A DNA stretch of 64,000 nucleotides from Limonium bicolor. Lineage: Eukaryota; Streptophyta; Magnoliopsida; Caryophyllales; Plumbaginaceae. Both the position numbers and the translations under genes were made by a program. Positions 11,425 to 23,825 of this stretch are shown piece after piece; position 1 is the first letter of the stretch, and every line of letters starts with the position of its first letter. The stretch covers positions 405,106,438 through 405,170,437 of the forward strand of contig CM041778.1 of assembly GCA_023374045.1 (NCBI GenBank), in the 5' to 3' direction. Below the pieces are notes generated by a model. The model worked only from the letters and a program-made list of their open reading frames with translations, did not search any database and had not been told where the DNA came from.

Positions 11425-13591
11425 GTAGCAGAATCTGCTACAGACTTTGTTTTTCAATTCCAATTTCACCCATTGTTTCCCCATTGTTCCTACAAATTAT
11501 CCCACATGTTATAACACTTATTAAACCTCAAATATACCTTAGTTCATCCACCAAACCATTACTAAATCCATCAAACAACTTACACAATTTCTCTCTTCCT
11601 TTCAACACTTACAATAGTTTTCCAGTGGTTTTGCTACAGATTTTGTTCCTACTCTAACACTCAATACTCCTACTACCTATACCATTATTAGCATCCCAAG
11701 GCCTCATCTTACCATGCCAATTCGTTTCCAACATTGCACCATCTATACCCAAGCCCAACACTCTTGTCACCAATTCTTACACACTAATTCTTCCTAACTT
11801 CACCAATGTTTTCTATACTTTGTTACAGATTTTGCACTTCATCCCTCATGTCACAACTATCATTCCATAGCTACTAAACATCTCTACTATCCAAATACAT
11901 ATCTTGGTTTCCCATTCACCAAGTCATCAATACATATACATATCCTATCAAGATTTTGCCATAGTTCCTCTACATTTCTTACTTATCCATACACACATTT
12001 TCTCACCAAGTTCATACCTATTCTAGCCACACCCTTACAAGGGTTCTACCAGCAATCAATACAATATAATTCACCAATACTTCTTCAAATATCAATACTA
12101 ATACTCATACCCAATCATTTGGCTCCAAGGCCTACAATTCACTTACTAATTTCACAAATACTCAAACTTACTCTCAAATACTCAAAACTTCATAAACTTC
12201 AATACTAATACATTAGTTTGGTTCTTTCATTCGTTTACCCATTCCATTACTCTAATGCATCAAAATTAACATTAGTAAAGAGCTCTTACCTTGAGCTGTT
12301 ATCTCCTTCAATTCTTTCTCAATTCTCTCCTCTTTCTCATTGCCCAAATCGGCCATGTGGGGAATGGAGTTGCCAAACTCCATTCCCATCACCCAATGAA
12401 CACAAAACAACTATAATTAATATTCTAACCCTTAATTTATGCTTAGTTCATTGAGATGTTTTAAACAAATTTCTAGGGTTTACCTCTTGAAGCTTTTAGG
12501 AGGGGTTTTAGCCCTTGATTCAAGAAGGTGTTCTCACCACCATTGGAGGGTTGATATTTTGCTCAAAAGAGAGAGGAAAACAAGGCATTACACAAGCCAA
12601 AATCGGCTACCAAGAAAAATGGAGAAAACTTGAATCTTTTGTGGAGATTTATACCTTGTTGGGAAGAGGAGACTCCAAGCTCCATAGTGGTGTGCTTTTC
12701 TCTTCAAATGGGGAAAACCCATGGAGATGAAACTCATCCTTTTCGAATTTTGAAAAGAGGAAATGTAGAGGAGAATGAGGGGAGTTCAAATATGTAATTT
12801 ATTTTCGATTTGGAGCTTACATGAGGATGGAGCATGGATGGAAAGTTGAGAAGCCATTGAGCTCTCTTGGAGCTTCAAAATCGCCAGCCCCTTGGGAGAG
12901 GAGAGAGAGATCGTGAGGGAGGGGGAGGATAGGAGAGAGATGAGTGAAATGTGAGGTGAGAGAGTAAGTGGGTACTTTTTACCCTTTTACTTTTTTTTGC
13001 TTTTGTCTCTTAATTAATTAGCTAGTATGTGTGTGTGTGAGGGCCTTTAACTTATTAAAAACCGGTCCCCTTAAAGTATACTAGCTGGAGCGTTTTTCGT
13101 CTTTTACAGAAAACGCTCGTTATTTTACCCGGTTTAGGTACTGTTCACTAACCGGGCCCGTTTTCCGGAATTTCCTCGTTTAATTATTTTTATTAGTTAT
13201 TAAGCTTCCATAAGTGCTTAATAATTATTATTTAATGATTTATAATTTTTACGGGTCCGTTTGACCACTTAAAGTCACGTTTCGGGTTTCTCTCGAAAAA
13301 CGTGCTCTAAAGTTCTATTAGCGTTTTATTACTTTATTTGGATCCGTTTTCTTCGGGAGTTGTTCCCATATATTATTTAGGTCTTATTAAACCTTAGAAT
13401 CCATATAATACGCTAACCGAGGTCTCATACCTCCTATGGTTATTTAACGCTTATTTAGCGTTTTTCGCCTTTTAAGCGTTTTCTTTATTTCTTTGGATTT
13501 ATTTTTCCTTACAATATTATTAGGTACCATTAGGCCCTTAAATACGTATTAGATTAATTTTAATCCCTATATTTAAGTTCGGGGTATTTCA

Positions 13592-14394
13592 TAGGTGCTT
13601 TCTAGTGTTTGATTTTTTTTTATTTGCTCATTTTTATCTAGTTGTTATTATTACACAAGGTATATGCATAAAAAAAAAATTAGTTAACTTGAATTATTGT
13701 ACCGCCCTATTAAATGGTTAACCTGAATGCGGTTTAACCGGTTGTAAAACAGAATGGTAAGGATAAATCAAAATTTTTTTAAAACCATGTCAACCGGTTA
13801 CCCAGTACTGTATAACACATATGCCAGTAACCGTTACCGTGAACCCCTAATGCTATTGTCGGAACCTATTACATAAGAAAAAACATGGAAGAGCCTATTG
13901 TATTTCTTATGAACTCTGTTTTATACTCTCTTCATTTTGGCCTTCTGTTCTGAAGAAAAAAGTTACACGCAAATTAGTTTAAAATTCTCCAAAGAAAATA
14001 TATAGCTAAAAAGCTCATGTAGTATTACTATAAAATATTAATTATTTTTTACATAATCAAAACCCAGATTAAGAGAGCTAGGGAGGAGAACCCACCATAA
14101 TCATCTACAAACCCCAAGGGATCAACCTTTTATAGTAATAGTAAATCACAAGACAACTAGACGAGACTATTAGCCTTGAACTAAACACAAATTGAAAAAC
14201 CTTAGGAAACAAGCTCGTATGCAAAGAGACCATTGAGGGGTGGGACAATCATCTTCGTCTTCTTAATCATTAACTTTAAAAACCATCTCTTTATAAAAAA
14301 AAAATGCAACCCATTCCCCCCAAACAAAATATACTACATCAGACTACTCCTTGAAACAACGATCAACTTCAAAACACCTTCATACCACCATAGC
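13592..14394. other. Unassigned AT-rich flank
   Basis: This stretch follows the right end of element 1. No protein-like frame, RNA gene or terminal repeat is recognisable. Confidence 0.5.
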
Positions 14395-16368
14395 CAATAT
14401 GACAATGTGAATGCACAAAGGATGTGGGATATAATCTTGGATTTTTCAGGAAGCATCAGGCCATAGCATTAACCTTAACAAGTTAGATTTGTTTTTCGGT
14501 AGGACAGCTAACCAATCAAGAAGATCTACATCCATCTTCAGACTCTATCTATCATCTATTTGGAGTTCGAGATGTCAATGATCTAGGCCTTTATTAGGTT
14601 TTCAAATTCCACTAGAAGAAACTAAAAGAAGATATTTAACTATATCAGAGAAGGGTTTACCAACGTATTATGGGATGGAAATGTTCAATTTCCTAGGTTG
14701 AAAATAGTATTCTAATAAAGTTAGTATTACAAGCAATCCCATCTTATGTCATGGTGGTCATGACACTTCCAAATGGGCTATCTTTGAAGTCCAAAAGGAA
14801 ATTACGAACTTCTGGTGGAGGAGCAATCTGGCTCAAAAAGGGACGTCTAGATCTCCCTTTGTAAAAGCCTTGATGAAGAAGGATGAGGATTTCGGGCCCC
14901 TAAGATCTTTCAACACTACTTTGCTAGCAAGACAGCGCTAGAGAGTGCTACAACAACTACACCTCCTTGTCTCCAAAATTCTAAAGGAAAAATACTTCCA
15001 ACACATGACATCCTACACTCCAACATCGGCTCAAGACCAAGTCCAGTATGGCGTTCACTTCACAGTGAAATTTCCTTGCTCAAAGATAGAGCAACAAGAG
15101 TGATTGGAAACGGGGAAACATCCAGGATTATGGATAAGTGGATCATTGGGAAACCAAGTGGTAAGCCGTGGGATTGGTCGTCGCCTCCGCATGTTAAACA
15201 GAATGGAATCGTTGCCTTGCTCATTGATTATCAAAACATATGCTGCAAGGAAGATATTATTCGAGAGTGGGTTAATGCAGAGGATGCAAACCTCATCCTC
15301 AAGATGACTCTTAGAGCATCGAAGAGACCTGACTTTTGGTGCTAGGGCATCTCAAAGAATGGCATTTTTTGTTAAATCAGCATATTACCTGGATAATTCA
15401 AATAAGCCTTGCCAAAAGGAATCAACGTCCTATAGAAGCAAGATTGGTGCGGACATGAAGTGGATTCACAAATGTAATATTCCACTCTGAGTATGATTCT
15501 TTGCATGGAAATTAATGCAAGGTATTATTCCATGTCGAACCCAGCTGAATAAACGTTTAAATCATCTAGAAGATGTTAGCTCCCCTCTTTGTGGTGCTAA
15601 GGAATCATTAGCACATGTGTTTGTGCATTGCTAGTGTATTAAAAATGATGGAATGTAAAACTTGAACGACTAGACTTTATTCAAAATAATCTTGCTCTTC
15701 AAGACTCGTTAGTCTCGACCTACTTAAATGGGGACATTAAGCAGCTAGATCTTCTGGTTTCCTTTCTCTGGAAGCTATGGTTTGCTAGATGTCAGATATC
15801 CCATCAACACACTTGAGATTATAACATGGGTATGGACTAAGCCCAAAATTTTCTCATCATGACTAACCCATCACCAATCTCGAATGGGCCAGATAACGAG
15901 CCTTCACTGCCATTCCATGATAATGAGTCTATATCTATGTAGATGGAAGTGTCGATAACAACTGCTATGAATCGGTGCAATATGCAAGTCACCGGCAGGG
16001 ACGATTCTAGTAGCAGGAATTGAAACTGGTAATGAACCACGGGAATCCGCGGTGGTAGAAGCTAAAGCTATTATGTTGGAATTTTGTTAGCAACACGCCT
16101 TGGTTCGGAGGCCCTTACAATCGACTCGGACTACCTTGCGAATATTAGTTTCCTTAATGGGGACGGAGACGTAAGACTGGAAGTAAAGGTGGTGCTCCAA
16201 GATATTCTCGACATCCTAAACACTAATATTAAAGTCACTTGAATGTATGTCCCAAAAGTTGAAAATATTGACATTCATATCCTAGCCAATCTAGGTAGAA
16301 ATGATAGTCAAGTCGGATCATGGTTTGATGATATCCCAACTGTATTTTGGCATTACTTATCTAAATAG
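14395..16368 (+). pseudogene. LINE (L1-type) ORF2 relic: RT tail, zf-RVT and RNase H domains
   Basis: Translation in shifting frames gives the C-terminal half of a plant LINE polyprotein. First comes the segment after the RT catalytic centre (about 14440-14520; residues like EASGHSINLNKLDLFFGR). Next is the thumb/linker with NFWWRSN and SFNTTLLARQ (about 14800-14945). Then a zf-RVT domain (about 15368-15635) shows FFAWKLMQGIIPCRTQLNKR and SPLCGAKESLAHVFVHC. Last is an RNase H-like domain (about 15940-16368) that opens with VDGSVDNN and ends FDDIPTVFWHYLSK before a stop. There are several in-frame stops and frameshifts. The EN domain and RT catalytic core are absent, as expected of a 5'-truncated copy. 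The longest surviving frame is 15076-15345. It is not functional. Confidence 0.85.
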
Positions 16369-16568
16369 TGCCTATCGCTTAAAACATATATATATATAAC
16401 AACATCAGACCTATAATGGACAAGGAAGTCACAAAAGTTGTTAATAAAGCAAGTGAGCCAATCTTTGAGATCTTGAAACAAACTTGATTCCAAAATACAA
16501 ACTAGCATACCTTGAGAGCAAAAGAAGCTATGAGGTGGAGGAAGAAGCATCAGTAAGGAGAGCGCCCT

Positions 16569-16576
16569 CCCCCCCC

Positions 16577-16607
<31 letters not shown>

Positions 16608-16610
16608 ACA
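16569..16610. repeat. Poly-C tract (25 nt) followed by a CA microsatellite
   Basis: About 25 consecutive C residues (16569-16593) are followed by about nine CA units. The tract generates artefactual poly-Gly and poly-Pro ORFs. Confidence 0.95.
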
Positions 16611-16639
16611 CCCAGGGACCTTCACCAACCCACTTGCAA

Positions 16640-17173
16640 ACTCCAGGATCTATGATTGGGGTTTAAGAACAATTTATATGGATAAATTCAACGAAGGTGA
16701 TTTGAAACATGATACTGATAAAGCTCCGTTATCCTCCTTGGTTAAAAAGATGTCTCGTGTCCCTTATAAACCTTATACTAATCAGGTTCAGAATCAATGT
16801 ACTCTGATGGAAAACAGTCTGTTGATTCCTCCTCCTCATGCGGTTTCAGATCATATGGTTGGATAATCATTTTGCTTGTCTGAAAAAAGAAGAGTGATGG
16901 ATAAAAACTCCCAGATCATTGAATCATGATATGGAAGAAGTGTCTCAGCAAAGGGATGATATTAGTTCAGAAAAGTCTCCTGATCTTACCTCTTCTCTAG
17001 GTTTTGCTCATAAAGATTATCCTGTTATAGGAATAAAGAAAAGCAAGTTTATCATTTAACTGATTAGGTAGAAGCTATTGAAAATTTAAAACTCGATTGG
17101 AAGAACAAGAAACTGGAGGTTGATCCTAAATCATTGTACGCCCTAAATCACTGTAGTACAACAACAAAGGGCT
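16640..17173 (+). other. Unidentified, possibly formerly coding segment
   Basis: The plus strand contains a 62-codon frame (16678-16866) and further short frames of ordinary amino-acid composition broken by stops. It lies just right of the LINE relic and ends at the solo LTR insertion point. It could be part of another retroelement ORF, but I recognise no domain. Confidence 0.25.
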
Positions 17174-17178
17174 GATAT
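17174..17178. repeat. Target-site duplication GATAT (left)
   Basis: Identical to 22999-23003 on the other side of the solo LTR. Confidence 0.9.
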
Positions 17179-20100
17179 TGTAACACCCCTCACATTAAAC
17201 TCGTAATAATCTCTCTCGTAGCATAATTAAAGACGTCTTACAGCGGAAGTTAAACAACGATAATCCTCACTTGGGTGTCACATGCCATTACTCGCCCATG
17301 CGAGTAAAGAAGCAGAAACGAAATAATAATAAAACAACGATAACAATAAACCGTAGTGATGAAAGAGATATCTACTACATCATCCTAAATACAAACCGAT
17401 ACATATGACAAGTGAGCATCTAATGTATTCCCAAAGATTACAACGTACTGAATCTGAACTAATTCTAAAAGTGCAATAGATGAAAGGCATCGTCGACTAC
17501 CCAGAAATCCCGAACTCCGGCTTCATAGCTCGATCATTAACCTGACAAACGTCGTGGAGGCTCAGCGAAAAACGCTGAGTATGCTAGGTATGCTATTGGA
17601 CCCTATCGGTCACTTAAGTCGTTTTAAACGTCTTAGCATTAGATTCATTACATGCTGTTCTAGATTACAGATATAATAAAACTTTAAATACATGGATGAA
17701 AAGCATTTAAATACAACCAATGCAGTCACTACATTTCACTCACAACACCATATATATAAATATATATAACAACAGTAAACAAAATAAAGCGATGGAACAC
17801 GTAGTCATTTAGAAAATGATATAGTATTTATTATACACAACCGACCTCTCGGGTCCTCATCATATTGTAATTCTTATCGTATGTTGGGCGTCAAGTTAGG
17901 ACAACCCGTAATTGTATTCATTGATGGACAGTCGTCTGGGTGACACCAACAGTAGTGCACTATGGCCAAAGATATAAGATCTCGGGACTTCCTCTTTGCC
18001 TAGAAGGCGTCATTTAGTTTGTGGCAAAAGCCGTGTACCAACAGCGGTACCCTCTGGCCAATGATCTATGTAGGCTCGTTTGGACTTAAATAGAGTAGAA
18101 CCCGGTCTGGGTAAAACTCAGTGATCACTATACGCAACCTGTTGGAACGAATGCAGGCCAGGATTTAAATAAACACATTTACCTTTTAAATATCACACTC
18201 TCATTTGTTAGAGTATTTTAATTAGTCTCCTGGAGATTTGATCTCGTTATTGGAGAAAACACATTCATTAACATAGCTTCCCTAAGGGTCTTACGCAAGC
18301 CTAGAAGAAGTCTAGGTCACATATTCATGTTCGAGATCCAAGCTCTAGAGACCGACATAGTCGTGTCTCATACCTAAGTGTTTTACTTAGGTTAATATGT
18401 ATATAATTATAATACTAAGTGTATTATATTAGGTAACCACAACTTCATCACACTACTCGTATACGTATCTTTATATAAGCCGATCTATAGTCGACGTAGT
18501 ATTAGTCTGAAAAGAGGTTCACGTACAATAATAATAATGCGATATAAACAATCAGGATACATTGCAATCACACATACATGCATATAAGCACACACATAAC
18601 ATTCTTAAACACACAATAATGTCTGAACCCGAGGAAGCCCTCAGGACAATTCAGACCACACCATCCACATACCGTTCACCGACAAAAACGCTAGCGTGAC
18701 GATTCACGCTTATCCTCTAGCAATCCCGTAGCTCGTATCTAGCGGTCCGTATCTCTGGAATGCATTATTCTAATATCGGTGTCTATAGTTCGAGTCTACT
18801 TAGCTATTCTCGAATGAATTCTAATCTTTATTCCGTCGTTACCCCTTAGTCGGTTATTTGTTTAACTCGGTTTCATAAACCCTCAGATTTTGGATCTAAC
18901 TATACGTTATAGTTTACGTGCGTATAACAGTTGCTATGGTCGTACATTATTACGTGGAAATTACGTTCTTAAATAATTCATGCGTTATCGGGGCGCATGC
19001 ATGCATGAATAAAATTTACGTACGTGCATGCATGTAATTTAAACCTTAGTTATACGGGATAATTTACGTACTCATATTTACGAGCGTGCATGGATATTTC
19101 ATTCTTCAGTTATACGTTAAGGTTTACCTATTCATTTCTACGTACATGCATGGGTATTTATATATATATATGCTTATAATATATGGTTTGTTACTATACT
19201 TCATTCAACCAAGTTACGTTTTGACTTTTGATTACGTAACGTTCGTATAGTGGTCGATGTAGTTTGACTCGATTAATATTCCACTTTGCATATTTTACGT
19301 ACTAACTCCACATGAGCATTAAATCATGTTATACTTTCCAGCTTATTATAACCTTATATTATATGGATTATAAAGTTTCCATGATAAGAATTACTTCATC
19401 ATTTCATGTGAAGTATATGTTTATTTATTTGTGTCATCTATTCACAAATTTCTTGCTAAGACTTTATCTTAATGTTATACAATATACATTATACATCATC
19501 ATGCTCCTTAAATCATATGGTTTCTAACTATACATTACACTTCTCAAATTTCCAACTTACACCCATTATTTTATGTGATTGTTTATAAGGTATATTATAC
19601 CATAATAACTTCCTTATAACATAATCTGTTATACCTTAGTAAAATGTCACCTTATACCATTCCAAACCTTATATTATATTCTGCCCATATTTTTAAAATT
19701 CTGAAACAGCCCATATACCTTTCGGTAATCTCAATACTTTCCCCATTCATTTTGATTATTTATGAAATCAACCCATATATTATATTTACTACATTTCTAA
19801 TCTTATTAATTTATAGTCTAATATTTTCAAACATTATATACACATATATATGTACATAATTCCGAATAGTACATAATATTTTTGGAAATCTCAATACCTC
19901 CCCCACATATTTTTGATTATTTACAAAACTAACCCATATATTATACTTGCTACATTTCTCACCTTATTTATTTATATCTTAAGATATTCAAACATTATAG
20001 TATACATGTATATATATATCATGATTAGCGAACAACCCCTATTGTTGTCCAGATTTATTGGTCTACCCATAACTTTCTTTTAATTACACTACAACCCCTT

Positions 20101-22998
20101 TTATTTGTAAACGTTTATTTTAATACCTAAAACTTTATATTATACATATTAACTTATTTAATTTAAAAAAAACTCCCAAATAATTCTTCTAAATTTCCGA
20201 ACAGCCCCTAGGCTGTCCTAAAAATTATTTGTCATCCCCAAGTTTTGGTTATTTACAAATAACCCCATAAACTTAATAAATATTACATTTGAATACTTAA
20301 ACTATATATTATAATCCTTAATTAATTAAATCATTATAACTAGCCCAAAAATTCTTTTAATTTCTAAACAGACCCCTAGGATCCTAATATTCACACTCTA
20401 GCATTTATATTTTTTGGTAACTACATAAAACACCCCAAATAGTTTTATAAATTTTATTTTAACTTAGTACTTCATTTAAATTACCAAATAAATTAATTTA
20501 TTTTTTGTCTAACTTGGTCAAACATCACATGTGGTCAAGGTTGACCACCAAAGTACCCACTTTGATCCGTATTTAACATAATTACAAAAATACCCCAATT
20601 TTTTCTCTAGTTTTACATTTAACACTTTAATTTCATAAAATTATATTTTATGTTTCTAAAAATTCTTAAAAATAGTCCTCTCGGTTTTTAATTAAGTTTG
20701 GTACCCTATATTTTGTTTAATTACAGTTTGACCCCATAAATAATTCTTTTGTTTATTTAAATACTTATAAGGTTTATAATTTATTTAAATCACATTATAA
20801 CCTTATACTTAATTTATGTAGCACCTAAAATCGCTAATATTCATCTAAAATGTCGCTAAGTGGTTTTGTTCACTAAAATTACATATTTGCACCAGAATTA
20901 TATAGTTATTTTAAATTACTCTCAAAACTTAATAATAATTAATTAAAGCTTAAAATAAACCTAATAACATGGCCTAAACACTATTAAATGACATTAAAAA
21001 GTCTCAAAATTACACCATAACTACACGGTTAGTTACATATTTTTCACATAACTTCTTAAAGTCATTTTTCTTTTATTTTTAACATGTAACTTTGACTTTA
21101 ATAAGTCATTCATACCTAAGTTCACTAACTCAACTCGTAACCATGATTTATTACACATTATCAAGCTTAATAACCTTTATACATGCATAATACTATCGGC
21201 CCCTATATAAATTCCAAGCTAGTAAACATTAAGGCATTAAAAGGTATTAAGTATAGTTAGCTAAATATAATCACAAAGAATTTTCACCCAGCTCTTGCAA
21301 CCTCTCGGCTTCACATATATATGTATCATAAGTTTTTTTTTGCTCATAAAATTTCCTTAAACCATTAATATAGCCCTTAAGCACTTAATGAGGTAATTGC
21401 CTTTAATGTTTGATTTTTCTCCTTGGAACTCAGCCCTTGAGCTCACGGCAGTCCCTTGGTTACACAACCCATTTCGGTGATATTTATGCCATGGAGAAGA
21501 GTAAGTTAATGACCCACTTAAGTAACTAGTTATAAGTAGTTTTAATGCATGGTTTTTGAACATTAAAGATGAGTCCTTACCTTGATATTTGAAGAGATTT
21601 CAAGTGCTAGTTTAGGCCATCTAAGGAAGAGGAAACAACTTCAGTTTGTGTAGAAGAAAACAAGGAAAAGTAAGGCCAGAACAGCCATGGTGATTTTCAG
21701 TTTTTACCTTGTTCCTTGAGCTCTTGGAGGAAGGTTTTGGGACAGCTTCTTGGCTCAAAGGAAGGGCTATAAAGTAGCCTCCATATATGTGTAAAAGAAG
21801 GTAGAAGAAGGTGTAAATATATGTCCATTTTCAGACCTAAAGGGAGAAGAAGAAAGATGAATGTTTTGAGTTCTTACCTTGTGTTACTTAGTCAAGCTCC
21901 ATTGTTCATGGCCCATGCCCATTGATTTTAGGTCAAGGTCAGTGAGGGGAGTTTAATGGTGGTTTTGGTGCAAGAAAATGAAGCTTTGAGGTAGTAATAT
22001 CTTAAGAAACCATTGAAGGGATTTAGAGATTGAAAAAGATAACAATGGAGGAAGGAGGGAGATGGCCTTGTTATTACCGGTTGGGAGAAGAGGAAGGAGC
22101 AGCTGAAAGAAAGAGAGGAGGCCGCTGCTTCAGTCACGAGAGCATGGGCAAGGGAACTACTGTGTGTGTGTGTGGGCATTAGTAGAAAGTTGAAAGTCTC
22201 AAAGTGGTACTTAGGTTGTACTTGTCTAGTTTCTTTATTCTTAGGTTGTCTTTTGCTTCTTTTCTCCATAGAGACCCGAGAGTGATGGGAGGTATGAAGA
22301 AAAATCGGTCCCTTGTGTATGAGAGGAGAAGAGAGGTAATTATGGTATAACACCTAGTCATCACTTTATGCTTTTAAGTTGTACTTCTTTAGACTAGTTT
22401 ATTCTTCATATTGTTCTCTTCTTAGTAGTAATCGAGTGGAATGGAGGGAAATGGGTATGAGGTCATCCGAATTTGCAAGAGAAAGGTGGGAGGTGGGTAA
22501 GGTAAAGTACAATGCTCTCATATTTTATGCTCATGTGTACTTGTTTACTTCTCAAGTCCTACATTTTTTGTTCACTTTTCTTACTTAGTCATCCGGCCAT
22601 GCAAGACTTTGGAGGGAGATTTTGAATTTTCCAAAGCTTAATATTAAGACATTAAGTTGTACACTTGTGACTTTATTTTTGACTTATGGGTGTTTTTCTT
22701 AATGTATGTATATGAGTGTCTATTTCACTTATAATTTGTTTGACTATATGACATATTTTATATTGAATACATGTACTAATATGTTACATGTAGTATTAAC
22801 TTTAGGAGTTGATTTCTCCTTAATAATATTCTCTCTTTGATTAGAGATTTAATGTATGGTTTAGAGTCCATTTTGGACTATATATTTATACAATAGTATT
22901 TATAATGAGTATTACTCATTTGGTAAATAATTATTAATTATTCTCTTTATTTAAATTAATCCTTATTAATTAAGGTAATAAATGTTTGGGGTATTTCA
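17179..22998 (-). mobile_element. Solo LTR (5820 bp), Gypsy-like
   Basis: Its termini are TGTAACACCCC and GGGGTATTTCA, as in elements 1 and 3, and it is flanked by the perfect 5-bp TSD GATAT. No primer site or polypurine tract adjoins either end, so this is a solo LTR left by LTR-LTR recombination. It contains the CAGCGGAA motif, the U5-type hairpin (17288-17307) and an AGTGATCAC block near 18119 that is shared with the LTR of element 3 near 50706. The orientation follows from the terminal sequences. Its interior is AT-rich with only spurious ORFs. At 5.8 kb it is unusually long for an LTR. Confidence 0.93.
17288..17307 (-). other. Covarying LTR 3'-end hairpin, solo LTR
   Basis: An 8-bp stem, TTACTCGC with GCGAGTAA, and a loop that reads ATGG on the element strand. 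It is at the same relative position as the hairpins at 9505, 23568, 45815 and 49848. Confidence 0.7.
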
Positions 22999-23003
22999 GA
23001 TAT
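22999..23003. repeat. Target-site duplication GATAT (right)
   Basis: Pairs with 17174-17178. Confidence 0.9.
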
Positions 23004-23476
23004 CAATGTTTCGATTTCTATTGGGAAAATACTACAACGGTAAAAACCTAAGCAAACAAAAGGAAATTGGTTTCTACAAGGAACTTGGTTTCTTAATCCC
23101 TAGCTTTGGTATCTAGTAATTGGACCTAAAGAACGGTAAATTAGGGGTTTAGCCAGAGGCACGCTTAGTTGTTTGGTTGACACAATAAAATAATAACAAG
23201 CAATCTAAATAGGTTTTAGATGGAATGGATGGAGGAGTACCCTAGGATAGTGGGGAATCACCTAAATTACCCAAATCAACTCATAAACATAACACATTCA
23301 AACATTGTCTACTAGAGATAATATAAAAATTCCTCAAATCATGGACCATTCAAATCATATCTAATTAATCAAACCTCAACTCAAAGAAGGTTAAAGTCAC
23401 TAGATAGCATTAGACACAAGCTCTTCAACAATAGCCCAAAAGGTTTTACCCCCTAATTAAGAGTGCAAAAGATAGG
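23004..23476. other. Unassigned flank between two LTRs
   Basis: Sequence of the site into which the solo LTR inserted. No gene or RNA is recognisable. Confidence 0.4.
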
Positions 23477-23567
23477 TGTAACACCCCAATTCTTAAACAC
23501 TTGATTAACCTCTTAAACCATCAGAATTTTGCAGCGGGAATACAAAATCTTTTAGGTGTTACCGCCA

Positions 23568-23586
23568 CATTCCCCTCAAGGGAATG
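23568..23586 (-). other. Covarying LTR 3'-end hairpin, fifth LTR
   Basis: A 7-bp stem, CATTCCC with GGGAATG, and a 5-nt loop. It is placed like the hairpins of the other LTR families. Confidence 0.65.
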
Positions 23587-23825
23587 CTAAGGCTCATCTA
23601 TTCTTAGAACTAACTTTAAACTTTTCAAATTTTGGGCATGACATATCAAGACATGTATCTTAAAATCATATAAACCTTTATGCAAAAAAACATGCTCACA
23701 ATTTATAACCACATGGGCATGACCAACTAGTGGCTCCCGAAAGGTAGTACCTGCAATTTACAATGTAGCCTAGAACATGTGTCCTTACACTTGGTCCTCA
23801 TCTATTGCATTACTAAAATTAATAA

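Larger units (their letters stand above)
9404..13591 (-). mobile_element. 5' LTR of element 1 (full length, 4188 bp)
   Basis: On the plus strand it runs from TGTAACACCCC to GGGGTATTTCA, so on the element strand it starts TGAAATACCCC and ends GGGGTGTTACA. It repeats 1-3768 over nearly its whole length. It contains the conserved GCAGCGGA motif and the U5-type hairpin at its 3' end, the GACCGACCCA block (11084-11424) and an AT microsatellite near 11019-11040. The small ORFs inside it are not credible genes. Confidence 0.92.

Noticed and set aside
16353..16666. Poly-Gly / poly-Pro ORFs
   Set aside because: Produced by the poly-C/CA simple repeat.
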